NCBI RefSeq assembly: GCF_018598225.1
Contig: NZ_JAHESF010000025.1
Coordinates: 1 to 64,000, forward strand
Reading direction: 5' to 3'
Origin: Chryseosolibacter histidinae
Lineage (GTDB): Bacteria > Bacteroidota > Bacteroidia > Cytophagales > Cyclobacteriaceae
Length of the DNA stretch: 64,000 bases
The notes beneath the pieces were generated by a model, which saw nothing but the letters and a program-made list of their open reading frames with translations, had not been told where the DNA came from and ran no database searches. The position numbers and the translations under genes are program-made. Positions within the stretch are counted from its first letter, which is position 1. Every line of letters begins with the position of its first letter. Below are positions 27,132 through 36,330 of the stretch, piece by piece.

Positions 27132-27905
27132 ATGAGGGTTGTGACGCTGATCACCAACGCAAACCAGAAAGGTTTTAAGGAATACCTGCAGCCTTCCTGT
27201 GCGTATCATGATCTGGACCTGACGGTGTTGAAATATGAAGACCGATATACAACACACAGGATCAAGGATGTTGTTTTGTACCAGTACCTGAAAGACAGGC
27301 CGCAAAAGGAGATCGTTCTGTTTACCGATGCCCATGACACCGCTTTTTTATCCGGTGAAAAGGAGATCATGGAAAAATTCAGGAGCTTCGGCACGCCCCT
27401 GGTGTTTTCGGCAGAGATCAATTGCTGGCCATTCAGTGATCTCGCAGAAAGGTATCCGGAGCCGGGAAAACACTTCAGGTATCTGAACAGCGGAGCCTTC
27501 ATTGGTGAAGTTGGCTATCTGGTTGACTTGTACGAAACATATCCAACTTTTTCACCGGCATACGATCCGGTGTATAATTGGAGCAACCAGTATTACTGGC
27601 ATCATGTTTATCTCGAGAACCAGGACACGATTGCGATAGACCATAATTGTGAAATGTTTTTTAATACATCCATACCGGTTGAACGGATCGATCAGATTGA
27701 TTTCAGGGTTGGAGATGATCCGAGAATCGCGGCACTGTTTGCAGAAGAGATCGTCAGGCTGAACAACGAGATCGTATTTTCAAATGACCGGATCATGAGC
27801 AAGCTTACCAATACCTGGCCATGCCACCTGCATCTTCCGGGTCCTGTGTCAAAGCTGCTGATGAAAGGAGAATATTTCGCATCCATCAAAGCCTGGGAAC
27901 ATTAA
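27132..27905 (+). CDS. PLOD-type glycosyltransferase domain protein
   Basis: This 257-residue cytosolic protein lacks a signal peptide. It resembles the glycosyltransferase domain of procollagen-lysine hydroxylases (PLOD) and related viral proteins: IVLFTDAHDTAF (metal-binding Asp-x-x-Asp), LVFSAEINCWPFSDLAERYP, FRYLNSGAFIG, a YYWHHVYL segment followed by AIDHNCEMFFN, and a late His-containing LHLPGP. The family uses UDP-sugars. The acceptor here is unknown. It lies alone between a GH105 and a PL6 gene with 189 nt in front, and is the only biosynthetic-looking gene in the PUL. Confidence 0.7.
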   Translation: MRVVTLITNANQKGFKEYLQPSCAYHDLDLTVLKYEDRYTTHRIKDVVLYQYLKDRPQKEIVLFTDAHDTAFLSGEKEIMEKFRSFGTPLVFSAEINCWPFSDLAERYPEPGKHFRYLNSGAFIGEVGYLVDLYETYPTFSPAYDPVYNWSNQYYWHHVYLENQDTIAIDHNCEMFFNTSIPVERIDQIDFRVGDDPRIAALFAEEIVRLNNEIVFSNDRIMSKLTNTWPCHLHLPGPVSKLLMKGEYFASIKAWEH

Positions 27906-27933
27906 AAAAGTTTAATACTGAAAAGATATCTCT

Positions 27934-29229
27934 ATGATCACTACGTTACTGCAATACAGTTTATTGGCGCTTGTCTGCCTCACGTCACCTGCCCCTAAGA
28001 AGTATTTTATCAGTTCAGCCAGCGAATTAAAAGCGATCAGGTTGCAGCCTGGCGACACCGTTGTGCTGAAAGCAGGCACATGGACAGACCAGAAGCTTGA
28101 GCTCAAAGGCAATGGCACAGAAAAATCACCGATTGTACTGACGGCAGCGGTGGCGGGGCAAGTGAGGCTTACCGGCAGCTCCACGCTTCGCATCGAAGGA
28201 AAGTGGCTGGTGGTTGATGGCTTGTATTTTGTGAATGGCGATCCGGGTAAAGAGCCAGTGATCGATTTGCGTGACAGCAGCTCATGGTGCAGAGTTACAA
28301 ACACAGCAGTGGTGAGCTGTAACCCTGCCGACAAGACATTCACTACTCAGTACATGTCTATGCACGGATCACATCACCGGGTAGACCATTGCTATTTTGA
28401 GAACAAGACCAATCACGGCCCTACGCTCGTGGTGTGGCTGAGCGAGAAGCCGAACTATCACCGCATCGATCATAATCACTTTGGTCCCCGTCAGAATTTA
28501 GGTGTGAACGGCGGCGAGACCATCCGCATCGGGACGAGCACATGGTCACTTTACGATTCATATACCACCGTTGAGTATAATCTCTTCGAACATTGTGACG
28601 GCGAGCTGGAGATCATCTCTAATAAATCATGTCACAATACACTGCGACATAATACCTTCTTCGAAAGCCAGGGCACACTGACCCTGCGGCATGGCAACGA
28701 CGCCATCGTCTATGGCAATACGTTTATCGGCAACAATGTTAAGAACACAGGCGGTATCCGCATCATCGGTGAACGTCATCGTGTTTACAACAATCGTTTC
28801 TATGATCTGAAGGGCACCGGTGTAAGCGCCGCGATCAGCATCATCGATGGTATGCCCAATTCACCCCTCAATGGATATTACCAGGTGAAGCGCGCGCAGG
28901 TGTTCGGCAACAGCATCGTGAATTGTGAAGAAGCTTTGGCGCTGGGCATCGGTAAAAGAGAAGACCGTTACCTCGTTCCTCTGGATTGCGAGATCCGTGA
29001 CAACCATGTGCTGAACGGCAACAAAGTGGTGGTATTGGCCGATACGTTGAAGAACCTGCGCATGGAGCACAATTTTTTGTACCGGCAGTCATCTGCTGAG
29101 ATACCGGCTGGGTTCAAGATCGTCAATCCGAAATCTTTTCCGGACTCGCTGCAACAATCCTATCAGCGTGCACTGGCAAAACAATTCCTTGAAAAACCAG
29201 TAGCCGGAACGATGTGGAAACGCAATTGA
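27934..29229 (+). CDS. PL6 polysaccharide lyase (alginate lyase / chondroitinase-B fold)
   Basis: The 431-residue protein is a right-handed beta-helix with PL6 motifs: YFISSASELKAI, MHGSHHRVDHCYFENK, NGGETIRIGTS, ELEIISNKSCHNTLR and TLTLRHGNDA. The Lys of SNKS and the Arg of TLRHG match the Bronsted base and acid positions of PL6, and the Glu/Asn before them match calcium-binding positions. Known members cut alginate or dermatan sulfate. Here alginate or another uronan is more likely. The N-terminus (MITTLLQYSLLALVCLTSPA) is a signal peptide. It lies 28 nt after the glycosyltransferase gene and precedes the second SusC. Confidence 0.9.
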   Translation: MITTLLQYSLLALVCLTSPAPKKYFISSASELKAIRLQPGDTVVLKAGTWTDQKLELKGNGTEKSPIVLTAAVAGQVRLTGSSTLRIEGKWLVVDGLYFVNGDPGKEPVIDLRDSSSWCRVTNTAVVSCNPADKTFTTQYMSMHGSHHRVDHCYFENKTNHGPTLVVWLSEKPNYHRIDHNHFGPRQNLGVNGGETIRIGTSTWSLYDSYTTVEYNLFEHCDGELEIISNKSCHNTLRHNTFFESQGTLTLRHGNDAIVYGNTFIGNNVKNTGGIRIIGERHRVYNNRFYDLKGTGVSAAISIIDGMPNSPLNGYYQVKRAQVFGNSIVNCEEALALGIGKREDRYLVPLDCEIRDNHVLNGNKVVVLADTLKNLRMEHNFLYRQSSAEIPAGFKIVNPKSFPDSLQQSYQRALAKQFLEKPVAGTMWKRN

Positions 29230-29375
29230 TCTTCGTTGCGCATACATTGTGGTGACGAACGTCATATGATCACACGCCTGTGCAATTGCACCTTTTCTGC
29301 GCAATAGACATGCAACCTGATGTGTTACCAGGTGCAACTGATTTAAAATTTCCTTTCATCACATTTTAACTTTCA

Positions 29376-29383
29376 AAGCGCTT
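29376..29383. promoter_or_regulatory. AAGCGCTT core, weak LacI-like site before SusC 2
   Basis: AAGCGCTT is a perfect 8-bp palindrome of LacI-family core type, 64 nt upstream of the second SusC gene. Flanking bases do not extend the symmetry. A LacI gene lies at the far end of this SusCD pair, but its own putative operator (GGGAACGTTCCC) has a different core. Confidence 0.2.
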
Positions 29384-29446
29384 CATAGGTGTAGGGTAAC
29401 GTGATTTGTTTCGCGTCAGAAAATTATATATCAAAACCTTAAAACT

Positions 29447-32400
29447 ATGAGACAAGTTCTTCCACTCTTGTTGTGGATAGTGCTGTGCTTTTTTTTGTCA
29501 CACGCTTATTCACATGAACGATCATCTCCGGTGGAGATACGCGAAGCGAATCGCAACGGTACGGCTGTATTTCAGACCGTGAATGTTGCCGGGAAGGTGA
29601 GCGATGAAGCCGGCCTGGGCATGCCCGGCGTGAATGTTATCGTCAAGGGAACTTCTCAGGGAACCACCACGGATGCAGACGGAAACTATGCGCTCAACCT
29701 GACGAGTGAGAATGCTTCCGGTACCCTTGTGTTTTCATTTATTGGTTACACAACCCAGGAACAGGCTATCAGCGGCAGAACCCGCATTGATATTACGTTG
29801 CAGTCTGATGTTCTTGCGTTGAATGAGGTAGTTGTTGTCGGATATGGAAGCCAGAAGAAATCGGATGTGACGGGCGCCATCGTTTCTGTTAATGAGCAAG
29901 CCTTGCGCGATGTTCCGGTAACGAGCCTGGCGCAGGCTCTCCAGGGAAGAGGTGCTGGCATCGATATTCAGAAAGACGGAGGCGACAGCAAGCCGGGCGC
30001 GAACCCGGTCATCCGCATTCGCGGCATGAGATCGCTGTCTGCAGGAAACTCTCCCTTGTTCATTGTAGACGGTATTCCTTATAACGGAAACATCAGCGAC
30101 CTCAACCCTGACGATGTGGTCTCTATGGAAGTTTTGAAAGATGCTTCTTCCACTGCTATCTATGGATCGAGAGGTGCTAACGGCGTTATACTGGTTACCA
30201 CCAGACGCGGAAAGACAAACTCAGCGCCGGTGATCACCTACAGCGGCTACGTTGGTTATACCAAACCCCTCCGGAAATTTGATGTCATGAATGGTGAGGA
30301 GTTTGCCGAGTTCAGGAAGTGGTCGCGTATCAACGGCGAGCCCGGAAAATACACCGGCCTTGATGACCCCGCTTTGCTGAATGCATTTGAATCACAGGAA
30401 CTTGAATCCATTCAATTGGGACGAAGCACCGACTGGCAGGACCTCATCTACAAAACAGGTGTCCGCACCAATCACCAGGTGGGGATCTCAGGGGGGTCTG
30501 AGAAAACGCAGTACGCTGTTTCTGCAGGATACTTTAAGGAAACCGGCATTTATCCCGTTCAGGCATTTCAGCGCACCACGTTGAAACTAAGCGTCGATCA
30601 GGTCTTGGGCGATCGTTTCAAGATCGGGATCAGCTCTTTGAATAATTTTTCACTGCGGCAGGGCGAAGGCATGAATCCGATGGGACAGGTGCTGCGTGCC
30701 AGCCCTTTGGCAACACCGTATAATCCGCAAGGTGTATTGTGGGGTACAACGGCACAGGAGTTTCTGCCGGGAAGCAATAACCAGGTGTGGAACCCGCTTG
30801 CCGATTTTGTGAAAGATGCCGTGGTGGAGAACCGCAGAAGAAACGGAACCTTTACCACTGCCTACCTCGAAGCTAAACTTATCGACGGGCTCAAGTATCG
30901 GTTTAACGCCGGTGCTGAGATAAGATCAGATGTCTACGGCAATTTTTACGGAAGGTATACAACGAAAAATTTAGGAAAGCCCAACACAACAAGCAACAGG
31001 ACGAGCTCGAGCTACAATTATACGTTGGAGAACCTGCTGATCTACGACAAGGTTCTGGCACAGCGGCACAAGATAAATTTTACCGGCCTGTACAGCTTGC
31101 AGGAGTCGCTTTCTAATGGCAATGAATTTAATAATACCGGAAACCCGCTTGACTATATGCTGTATTATAATCCGGAGCTTGGTGAGAACTTCAGGGGCGA
31201 AGGCAGTTATACGAAGTGGGATATTATTTCGTACATGGGCCGGTTGAACTACGGCTTCAACGACAAGTACCTGCTTACTCTGACCATGCGCTCTGACGGA
31301 TCTTCGCGGCTGGCGGAAGGAAACAAATACAAGCTTTTCCCTTCTGCTGCGCTTGGGTGGAACGTGATCGAAGAATCCTTTATGGCGAATGCACCAGTGT
31401 TTACAAACCTGAAGCTCAGGGCAAGTTATGGCAGGGTAGGAAATACAGCCATTGACCCGTATACGGTACTCGGTGAGCTCTCGCCGCTTCGTTACAACTT
31501 CGGTGACCTGATGGTAACAGGTGTTTATCCGACCACGGCACCGAACTACGCGCTGGAATGGGAATATACAACCTCTGCCAATGTTGGCCTGGACTTCGGC
31601 ATCCTGCAGAACAGGATCACGGGATCTGTGGAAGCCTACAAGCAAATGACCGACAACCTGCTGCTGGACATGACCTTGCCACCAACCTCGGGAATAGAAA
31701 AGCCTGTGAAGACCAACGTTGGAAAAACCGAGAACAAAGGCATCGAGCTGCAGCTCAACACGGTAAACTGGCAGGGCGATGGAAGAGACAAGTTCATGTG
31801 GACCACCGACATCAATATTTCTTTTAACCGCGGCAAAATTGTAGCCCTGCATACAGGTGACAAGGATGATATTTCAAACAACTGGTTTATCGGGCAGCCT
31901 ATCGGTACCATCTATGATTATAAGAAAGTGGGCATATGGCAAAACACGCCAGCCGACTCCGCCCTTGCTAAAAGTCTGGGCCTTACGGTGACAGGTAGTA
32001 CCTCCGTTATTGGAACCATCAAAGTGGCCAATACCTCCGTTGATTACGACGCGGATGGAAACCCGCTGCCCAACCAAAGGATCACACCCGATGACAGGAT
32101 GATCCTGGGAAGCAGTCAGCCTAAATTCCAGGGCGGCATCACGAACAGGTTTGCCTACAAGGGATTCGATTTTACCGTGGTGGCTGTAGGAAGATATGGT
32201 GGCACCATGATCAGCCGGATGCATAACAGTGGATTTGCCAACACTTACCAGGGGAATTATAATAACCTGCGCACACCTTACTGGACTCCCACTAATCACG
32301 AGAACCGGTATCCCAAGCCGAGCAACGCATTCACGAATCCGTTGTACAACTCAACCCTGGGTTATTTTGATGGCACTTACCTGAAGATCAGAAGCCTGAG

Positions 32401-32623
32401 CCTGGGCTATACACTTTCACCATCACTGCTCACAAAAGTGGGCATGAAGTCGCTGCGTGTGTATGGAACCGTGAACGATGCCTTTACACTGTTCTCTCCT
32501 TATGTCAATAAATATAATGGCATGGATCCCGATGCCGTGAATGGCGACACCAACAAGCAGCAGGTTGATGTGGATACACCGGCTGTCTACTCCGTTGTTT
32601 TCGGACTTAACGCTACATTTTAA
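29447..32623 (+). CDS. SusC-family TonB-dependent transporter (PUL 2)
   Basis: The 1058-residue protein has a signal peptide, then a spacer (SHERSSPVEIREANRNGTAV). A carboxypeptidase-regulatory-like domain (VAGKVSDEAGLGMPGVNVIV) follows, then a plug (NEVVVVGYGSQKKSDVTGAI, FIVDGIPYNGN) and the barrel. It is expected to import oligosaccharides, plausibly the alginate- or uronan-derived products of the PL6 lyase encoded just upstream. The SusD partner follows after 11 nt. It is clearly a different clade from the SusC at 2977, so the two import different products or evolved separately. Confidence 0.95.
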   Translation: MRQVLPLLLWIVLCFFLSHAYSHERSSPVEIREANRNGTAVFQTVNVAGKVSDEAGLGMPGVNVIVKGTSQGTTTDADGNYALNLTSENASGTLVFSFIGYTTQEQAISGRTRIDITLQSDVLALNEVVVVGYGSQKKSDVTGAIVSVNEQALRDVPVTSLAQALQGRGAGIDIQKDGGDSKPGANPVIRIRGMRSLSAGNSPLFIVDGIPYNGNISDLNPDDVVSMEVLKDASSTAIYGSRGANGVILVTTRRGKTNSAPVITYSGYVGYTKPLRKFDVMNGEEFAEFRKWSRINGEPGKYTGLDDPALLNAFESQELESIQLGRSTDWQDLIYKTGVRTNHQVGISGGSEKTQYAVSAGYFKETGIYPVQAFQRTTLKLSVDQVLGDRFKIGISSLNNFSLRQGEGMNPMGQVLRASPLATPYNPQGVLWGTTAQEFLPGSNNQVWNPLADFVKDAVVENRRRNGTFTTAYLEAKLIDGLKYRFNAGAEIRSDVYGNFYGRYTTKNLGKPNTTSNRTSSSYNYTLENLLIYDKVLAQRHKINFTGLYSLQESLSNGNEFNNTGNPLDYMLYYNPELGENFRGEGSYTKWDIISYMGRLNYGFNDKYLLTLTMRSDGSSRLAEGNKYKLFPSAALGWNVIEESFMANAPVFTNLKLRASYGRVGNTAIDPYTVLGELSPLRYNFGDLMVTGVYPTTAPNYALEWEYTTSANVGLDFGILQNRITGSVEAYKQMTDNLLLDMTLPPTSGIEKPVKTNVGKTENKGIELQLNTVNWQGDGRDKFMWTTDINISFNRGKIVALHTGDKDDISNNWFIGQPIGTIYDYKKVGIWQNTPADSALAKSLGLTVTGSTSVIGTIKVANTSVDYDADGNPLPNQRITPDDRMILGSSQPKFQGGITNRFAYKGFDFTVVAVGRYGGTMISRMHNSGFANTYQGNYNNLRTPYWTPTNHENRYPKPSNAFTNPLYNSTLGYFDGTYLKIRSLSLGYTLSPSLLTKVGMKSLRVYGTVNDAFTLFSPYVNKYNGMDPDAVNGDTNKQQVDVDTPAVYSVVFGLNATF

Positions 32624-32634
32624 TCAAAGCAAAC

Positions 32635-34368
32635 ATGAAAAAGATATTGATATACCTGTGTGTTGGCCTGGCAGCATCGTTTGCCACAACCGGTTGTGAT
32701 GATAAGCTGACGGAAGAACCCAAGTCGGTCATTGCCCCGGATTTCTTCAAGACGCGGCAAGGTTTTGAGTTAGGACTGGCCGCCGCCTACGCCGGTAGCC
32801 GCAGATTTTGGGGTGACCAGGATTTTTTTCTAAACACAGTTCCAGGTACGGACGAGTTTACCTATGGCAGAGACCTGACGGGTGCCGGTCGCGATATGTC
32901 TATTTACGGAAGCTCTTACGCCACCAATGATAGCCGGGTGACAGGTGTTTGGAAGCAAGCTTATATTTTCATCAACACGTGCAATGGCCTGGTGGATAAT
33001 GCAGCCAACATAACTGACCTCAGCGATGCGCAGAAAACAAGCATGGTGGCAGAGGCGCGGTTTCTCAGGGCTAACTATTACTTCATCCTGGTGCAGCTGT
33101 TCGGTGATATCACGCTGAACAGAAATTTCAACCTTGTTCCAACAACCTCGGCTGTTCGAAATTCGGCAGCGGAAGTATATGATTTTATTGTTGAAGACCT
33201 GCAGACGGCGATTGCGAACCTTCCGGCCGCGCCGAAAGATGTGCTGCCGGGAAAAGCTTCAGCGGCTGCCGCAAGACATTTGCTGGCCAAGGTATACCTG
33301 ACACGGGCAGGGTCTAAGGCAGCGCAGGCAGATGATTACAAAAATGCGCATACCCTTGCCGTTGGACTGATCAATGACAGGGCTGCCCTCGGCCTTGGCA
33401 TGTTACAGGACTACGGCCAGGTACATAAGGAAGGAAATGAGCGGAGCACAGAAGTATTGTGGACCGTTCAGCATACCACCAACCTGGCGTACAATGGCAG
33501 TGAGGCGCAGAACAGCAGCGCTCCCGATAATATGTTGAATCACCTTTTTGTGCCCGTGTATCAAAACAGCCCGGGGTTGCAACGCAGCATGGACTATGGT
33601 CGTCCATATTGCCGGGTGCGTCCTACACCATGGTTGCTGAACGTTGCTTTTCAGGAACGTGTGAATGATACACGGTACAGCAAGACCTTTCAAACCCTCT
33701 GGATCTCCAACCTGGCAAACGACAGCCGTGTTCCAAAATGGACTCAGGCAGAGATCAACAGCGGCTATGCCCCGGCATCGCAGTTGGGCAAAGCGAAGTT
33801 TGCCCTCGGCGACACAGCTGTATACATGCCGGGTTATGAGGTGAGCGCAGCCAAGATCGCAGCTACACGGTACAAGCTGGTTCCCCCCAGCAAGTACACG
33901 CTGGAGCTGTTTCCTACGGTGGTCAAATATTTCGATACCAAAAGAGTGGACATCAACAACCCGTCTATACGCCCTGTGATTGTGTACCGCCTGGCAGAGA
34001 CCTACCTGATCGCAGCAGAAGCCTTGTTGATGGACGGAAGAGCTGCAGACGCGGTACAGTACGTGAATGCAGTTCGTGCGCGGGCGGCTTATCCAACGGG
34101 CGATCCCCTGAAGATGCAGGTGCAGGCGTCAGACCTCACTGTTGATTTTATACTGGACGAGCGTACCCGTGAATTGTGTGGTGAGAATATGCGGTGGCTG
34201 GACCTGGTAAGAACGGGTAAGTTGCTGACCCGTGTGAAAGCCGACAACCCAGACGCAGCGCCGAACATTGTTGCGCCCAAACATCTTCTCCGTCCCATTC
34301 CGCAGGCGCAGATCGACGGCGTGATCACCGGTGAGCCTTACCTGCAAAATGACGGCTGGCTTCAGTAA
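32635..34368 (+). CDS. SusD-family glycan-binding lipoprotein (PUL 2)
   Basis: The 577-residue protein has a lipoprotein signal (MKKILIYLCVGLAASFATTG, then C). DDKLTEEPKSVIAPDFFKT at the start and LDERTRELCGENMRWLDLVR near the end are SusD/RagB hallmarks. It lies on the cell surface over the SusC pore encoded just upstream. A strong terminator follows 72 nt after the stop, so SusC and SusD form a closed unit. Confidence 0.95.
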   Translation: MKKILIYLCVGLAASFATTGCDDKLTEEPKSVIAPDFFKTRQGFELGLAAAYAGSRRFWGDQDFFLNTVPGTDEFTYGRDLTGAGRDMSIYGSSYATNDSRVTGVWKQAYIFINTCNGLVDNAANITDLSDAQKTSMVAEARFLRANYYFILVQLFGDITLNRNFNLVPTTSAVRNSAAEVYDFIVEDLQTAIANLPAAPKDVLPGKASAAAARHLLAKVYLTRAGSKAAQADDYKNAHTLAVGLINDRAALGLGMLQDYGQVHKEGNERSTEVLWTVQHTTNLAYNGSEAQNSSAPDNMLNHLFVPVYQNSPGLQRSMDYGRPYCRVRPTPWLLNVAFQERVNDTRYSKTFQTLWISNLANDSRVPKWTQAEINSGYAPASQLGKAKFALGDTAVYMPGYEVSAAKIAATRYKLVPPSKYTLELFPTVVKYFDTKRVDINNPSIRPVIVYRLAETYLIAAEALLMDGRAADAVQYVNAVRARAAYPTGDPLKMQVQASDLTVDFILDERTRELCGENMRWLDLVRTGKLLTRVKADNPDAAPNIVAPKHLLRPIPQAQIDGVITGEPYLQNDGWLQ

Positions 34369-34440
34369 GGGTAGACGTTAAGAATTTTCGTCTTATAGGC
34401 AGTATCAGAAAGTTTATGCTTTCTGCTCAGTTTGGGTTAT

Positions 34441-34465
34441 AAAGGCCGGTGGCTCCGGCCTTTTT
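34441..34465 (+). terminator. intrinsic terminator after SusD 2
   Basis: AAAGGCCGG (34441-34449) pairs with CCGGCCTTT (34455-34463) around a 5-nt loop and runs into TTTTT. The form is classical and the placement fits the end of the SusCD transcript. Confidence 0.85.
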
Positions 34466-34466
34466 C

Positions 34467-34556
34467 GTCGTCCGACCACTGATAAGCGCGCGGCCTGCGG
34501 GAAGTGGTCTGACGACTAAACTGTCAGGTTTGCAGAAAGTGGTCTGACGACTAAAC
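34467..34556. repeat. GTCGTCnGACCACT stutter repeat between convergent genes
   Basis: GTCGTCCGACCACT (34467-34480) faces AGTGGTCTGACGAC at 34503-34516 and again at 34538-34551. The GC-rich middle (GCGCGCGGCCTGCGG) would lie in the loop. The last copy provides the stop codon of the minus-strand LacI gene (TAG of TAGTCGTCAGACCACT). The same word family occurs at 61734-61784. Confidence 0.8.
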
Positions 34557-35573
34557 CGATCTCACATGCGTCGACTCCCTTATCACCAACCTGCTTTTGA
34601 TCATACGCCTTTCAGGTTCGAGATTTCCGGTTTCGATCTTGTTTAATAATATTTCGGCCGCGGCAGTACCCATGTCGAACGCAGAGTGGTCGATGCTGCT
34701 GAGCGCGGGTTCTACAAAACGACAGATAGCCTCATTGTTGAATCCCAGGATAGCAATATCGTCAGGCACCCTGAGTCCATTCTTTTTGATCACGTGCATC
34801 ATCTCGATGGCGGCGTAATCGTTGATGGCGAAAATGGCATCGGGCCGTTGTGGAAGGTTGATGAGGTGGCGCGTGTATTCTTCTACGTTGCCACCGCGGA
34901 AATAAGAATGAATGATGTAGTTATCTTTTACGGGAAGGTTGTGTTTCTTCAGCGCATCGATATAACCCATGAGGCGGTTACGTGAGTTGTAAAGATTCTG
35001 CGGACCTGCTACGATGGCAATACGTTTGCATCCCTGCGAGATGAGGTGTTCCGTGCCTTCGAACGAGATCTCATAGTTGTCGGTGTAGACCTGCGATGCT
35101 TTTACATCTTCAAGGATGCGGTCGAAGAAGACAAGCGGTACGTTTTTCTGCAGCAGCATATCGAAGTGATCGGTGCGGTCTGTTTCGCTGGAGACAGAAA
35201 CAAGGATGCCATCCACGCGACTGGCGAGAAGGCCCTGAAGATTTTTGCGTTCGGCTACATACGACTCATCCGACTGGCAGATCATTACGTGATATCCGGC
35301 GAGGTTCGCTATTTTTTGGATCCCGCCGATGGCTTTTGCGAAAAAGCGATTGACTGTTTCAGGGATGATCACGCCCAGGGTATGGGTGCGCTGCTGTTTG
35401 AGGTTCAGCGCAAGTACGTTGGGCTGGTAGTTGAGCTTTTGTGCAATTTCCAGTACCCGTCTGCGGGTCTCCTGATTGACATCAGAATGTTCGGAAAGCG
35501 CACGGGAAACCGTTGATTTTGAGATCCCCAGAAGCTTTGCGATATCTTTTATGGTGACGGATTCGGTGGCCAT
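34551..35573 (-). CDS. LacI/GalR-family transcriptional regulator 1
   Basis: The 340-residue protein has an N-terminal helix-turn-helix (TIKDIAKLLGISKSTVSRAL) with the usual hinge (LNYQPNVLALNLKQQRTHTL), and a periplasmic-binding-protein-like effector domain to the end (DDIAILGFNNEAICRFVEP). It should repress or activate a sugar locus in the cytosol in response to a sugar or sugar acid. It converges with PUL 2 and diverges from an ECF sigma gene. A tandem palindrome 39-62 nt before its start is a good candidate for autoregulation. The effector is not predictable; a uronate intermediate would fit the neighbours. Confidence 0.92.
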   Translation of the reverse strand: MATESVTIKDIAKLLGISKSTVSRALSEHSDVNQETRRRVLEIAQKLNYQPNVLALNLKQQRTHTLGVIIPETVNRFFAKAIGGIQKIANLAGYHVMICQSDESYVAERKNLQGLLASRVDGILVSVSSETDRTDHFDMLLQKNVPLVFFDRILEDVKASQVYTDNYEISFEGTEHLISQGCKRIAIVAGPQNLYNSRNRLMGYIDALKKHNLPVKDNYIIHSYFRGGNVEEYTRHLINLPQRPDAIFAINDYAAIEMMHVIKKNGLRVPDDIAILGFNNEAICRFVEPALSSIDHSAFDMGTAAAEILLNKIETGNLEPERRMIKSRLVIRESTHVRSV

Positions 35574-35611
35574 TCAAACGATTGATTAAAGATCAAAGAT
35601 ACTTAAAAACC

Positions 35612-35635
35612 GGGACCGTTCCCGGGAACGTTCCC
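35612..35635. promoter_or_regulatory. tandem GGGAnCGTTCCC operators
   Basis: Two 12-nt units lie head to tail with no spacer: GGGACCGTTCCC (35612-35623) and GGGAACGTTCCC (35624-35635, a perfect palindrome). A central CG flanked by A/T and C/G arms is the LacI-family operator form. The site lies between the divergent LacI and ECF sigma genes, 39 nt before the former and 87 nt before the latter, so it could control both. Confidence 0.65.
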
Positions 35636-35721
35636 TTAAAAATTGTTTTCAATAATGCAAGAGACGGTAATGCTTTTTTTAAAAAAAGTTGTAGAATTAC
35701 TGAACAATCGATTGCGCAAAA

Positions 35722-36330
35722 ATGATACAATCTCTACCCACAATTCTACCGCCGCAAGCTATACAACCGCATCGGATCCTGCAATCCGACAACCTCGATG
35801 AGTTGTTCCAGCGGGTCATCAACGACGATTACAGTTCCTTTGAAAAGATATTCAAAAATAATTACAAGTCGCTGTGCACCTACGCCTGTCACGTTGTGAA
35901 AAGCCACGAATTAGCGGAAGAAATCGTTGACGATGTGTTTTGCAATCTTTGGAAGAACCGGAAAAAAATTCAGATCACTTCGTCGTTCCGGGCCTATCTG
36001 CTCACTTCCATCCGGAATAAATCGCTGGATTGTTTGCGCAAAATGAAACACGAAAAGAATGCAATGCTCGAAAGCGCTGCAACGGTGCCGTGCAAACAAT
36101 CGATTGCATACGAAACGCTGTTTTATGAAGAATTGAACGGGCGTATAGAGGCCGCCATTCAAGGCCTTCCAAGACAATGCCGCACTATTTTTCTGATGAG
36201 TCGCGACCAGGACCTGAAATACAAAGAGATTGCAGAGCTCCTGAATATCAGCATCAAAACCGTCGATACGCAGATGGGAAGAGCCCTGAAATACCTCAGA
36301 AAGTCGATTTCGCCGGCTGTTTCATCATAA
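35722..36330 (+). CDS. ECF sigma factor, Bacteroides expansion family type
   Basis: The 202-residue protein has sigma region 2 (FEKIFKNNYKSLCTYACHVV; AEEIVDDVFCNLWKNRKKI) and region 4 (LPRQCRTIFLMSRDQDLKYK, then an HTH). It belongs to the RNA polymerase sigma factors often paired with FecR anti-sigma proteins and a SusC-type transporter in Bacteroidota. A short FecR-N-terminus-like gene follows 120 nt later, but no full FecR. It is divergent from LacI 1 and shares the tandem operator region. The target genes are unknown. Confidence 0.9.
   Translation: MIQSLPTILPPQAIQPHRILQSDNLDELFQRVINDDYSSFEKIFKNNYKSLCTYACHVVKSHELAEEIVDDVFCNLWKNRKKIQITSSFRAYLLTSIRNKSLDCLRKMKHEKNAMLESAATVPCKQSIAYETLFYEELNGRIEAAIQGLPRQCRTIFLMSRDQDLKYKEIAELLNISIKTVDTQMGRALKYLRKSISPAVSS

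Noticed and set aside
30971-31852. Antisense frame of 293 codons inside SusC 2
   Set aside because: The plus-strand barrel is fully intact and typical, so the opposite frame is a codon-bias shadow.
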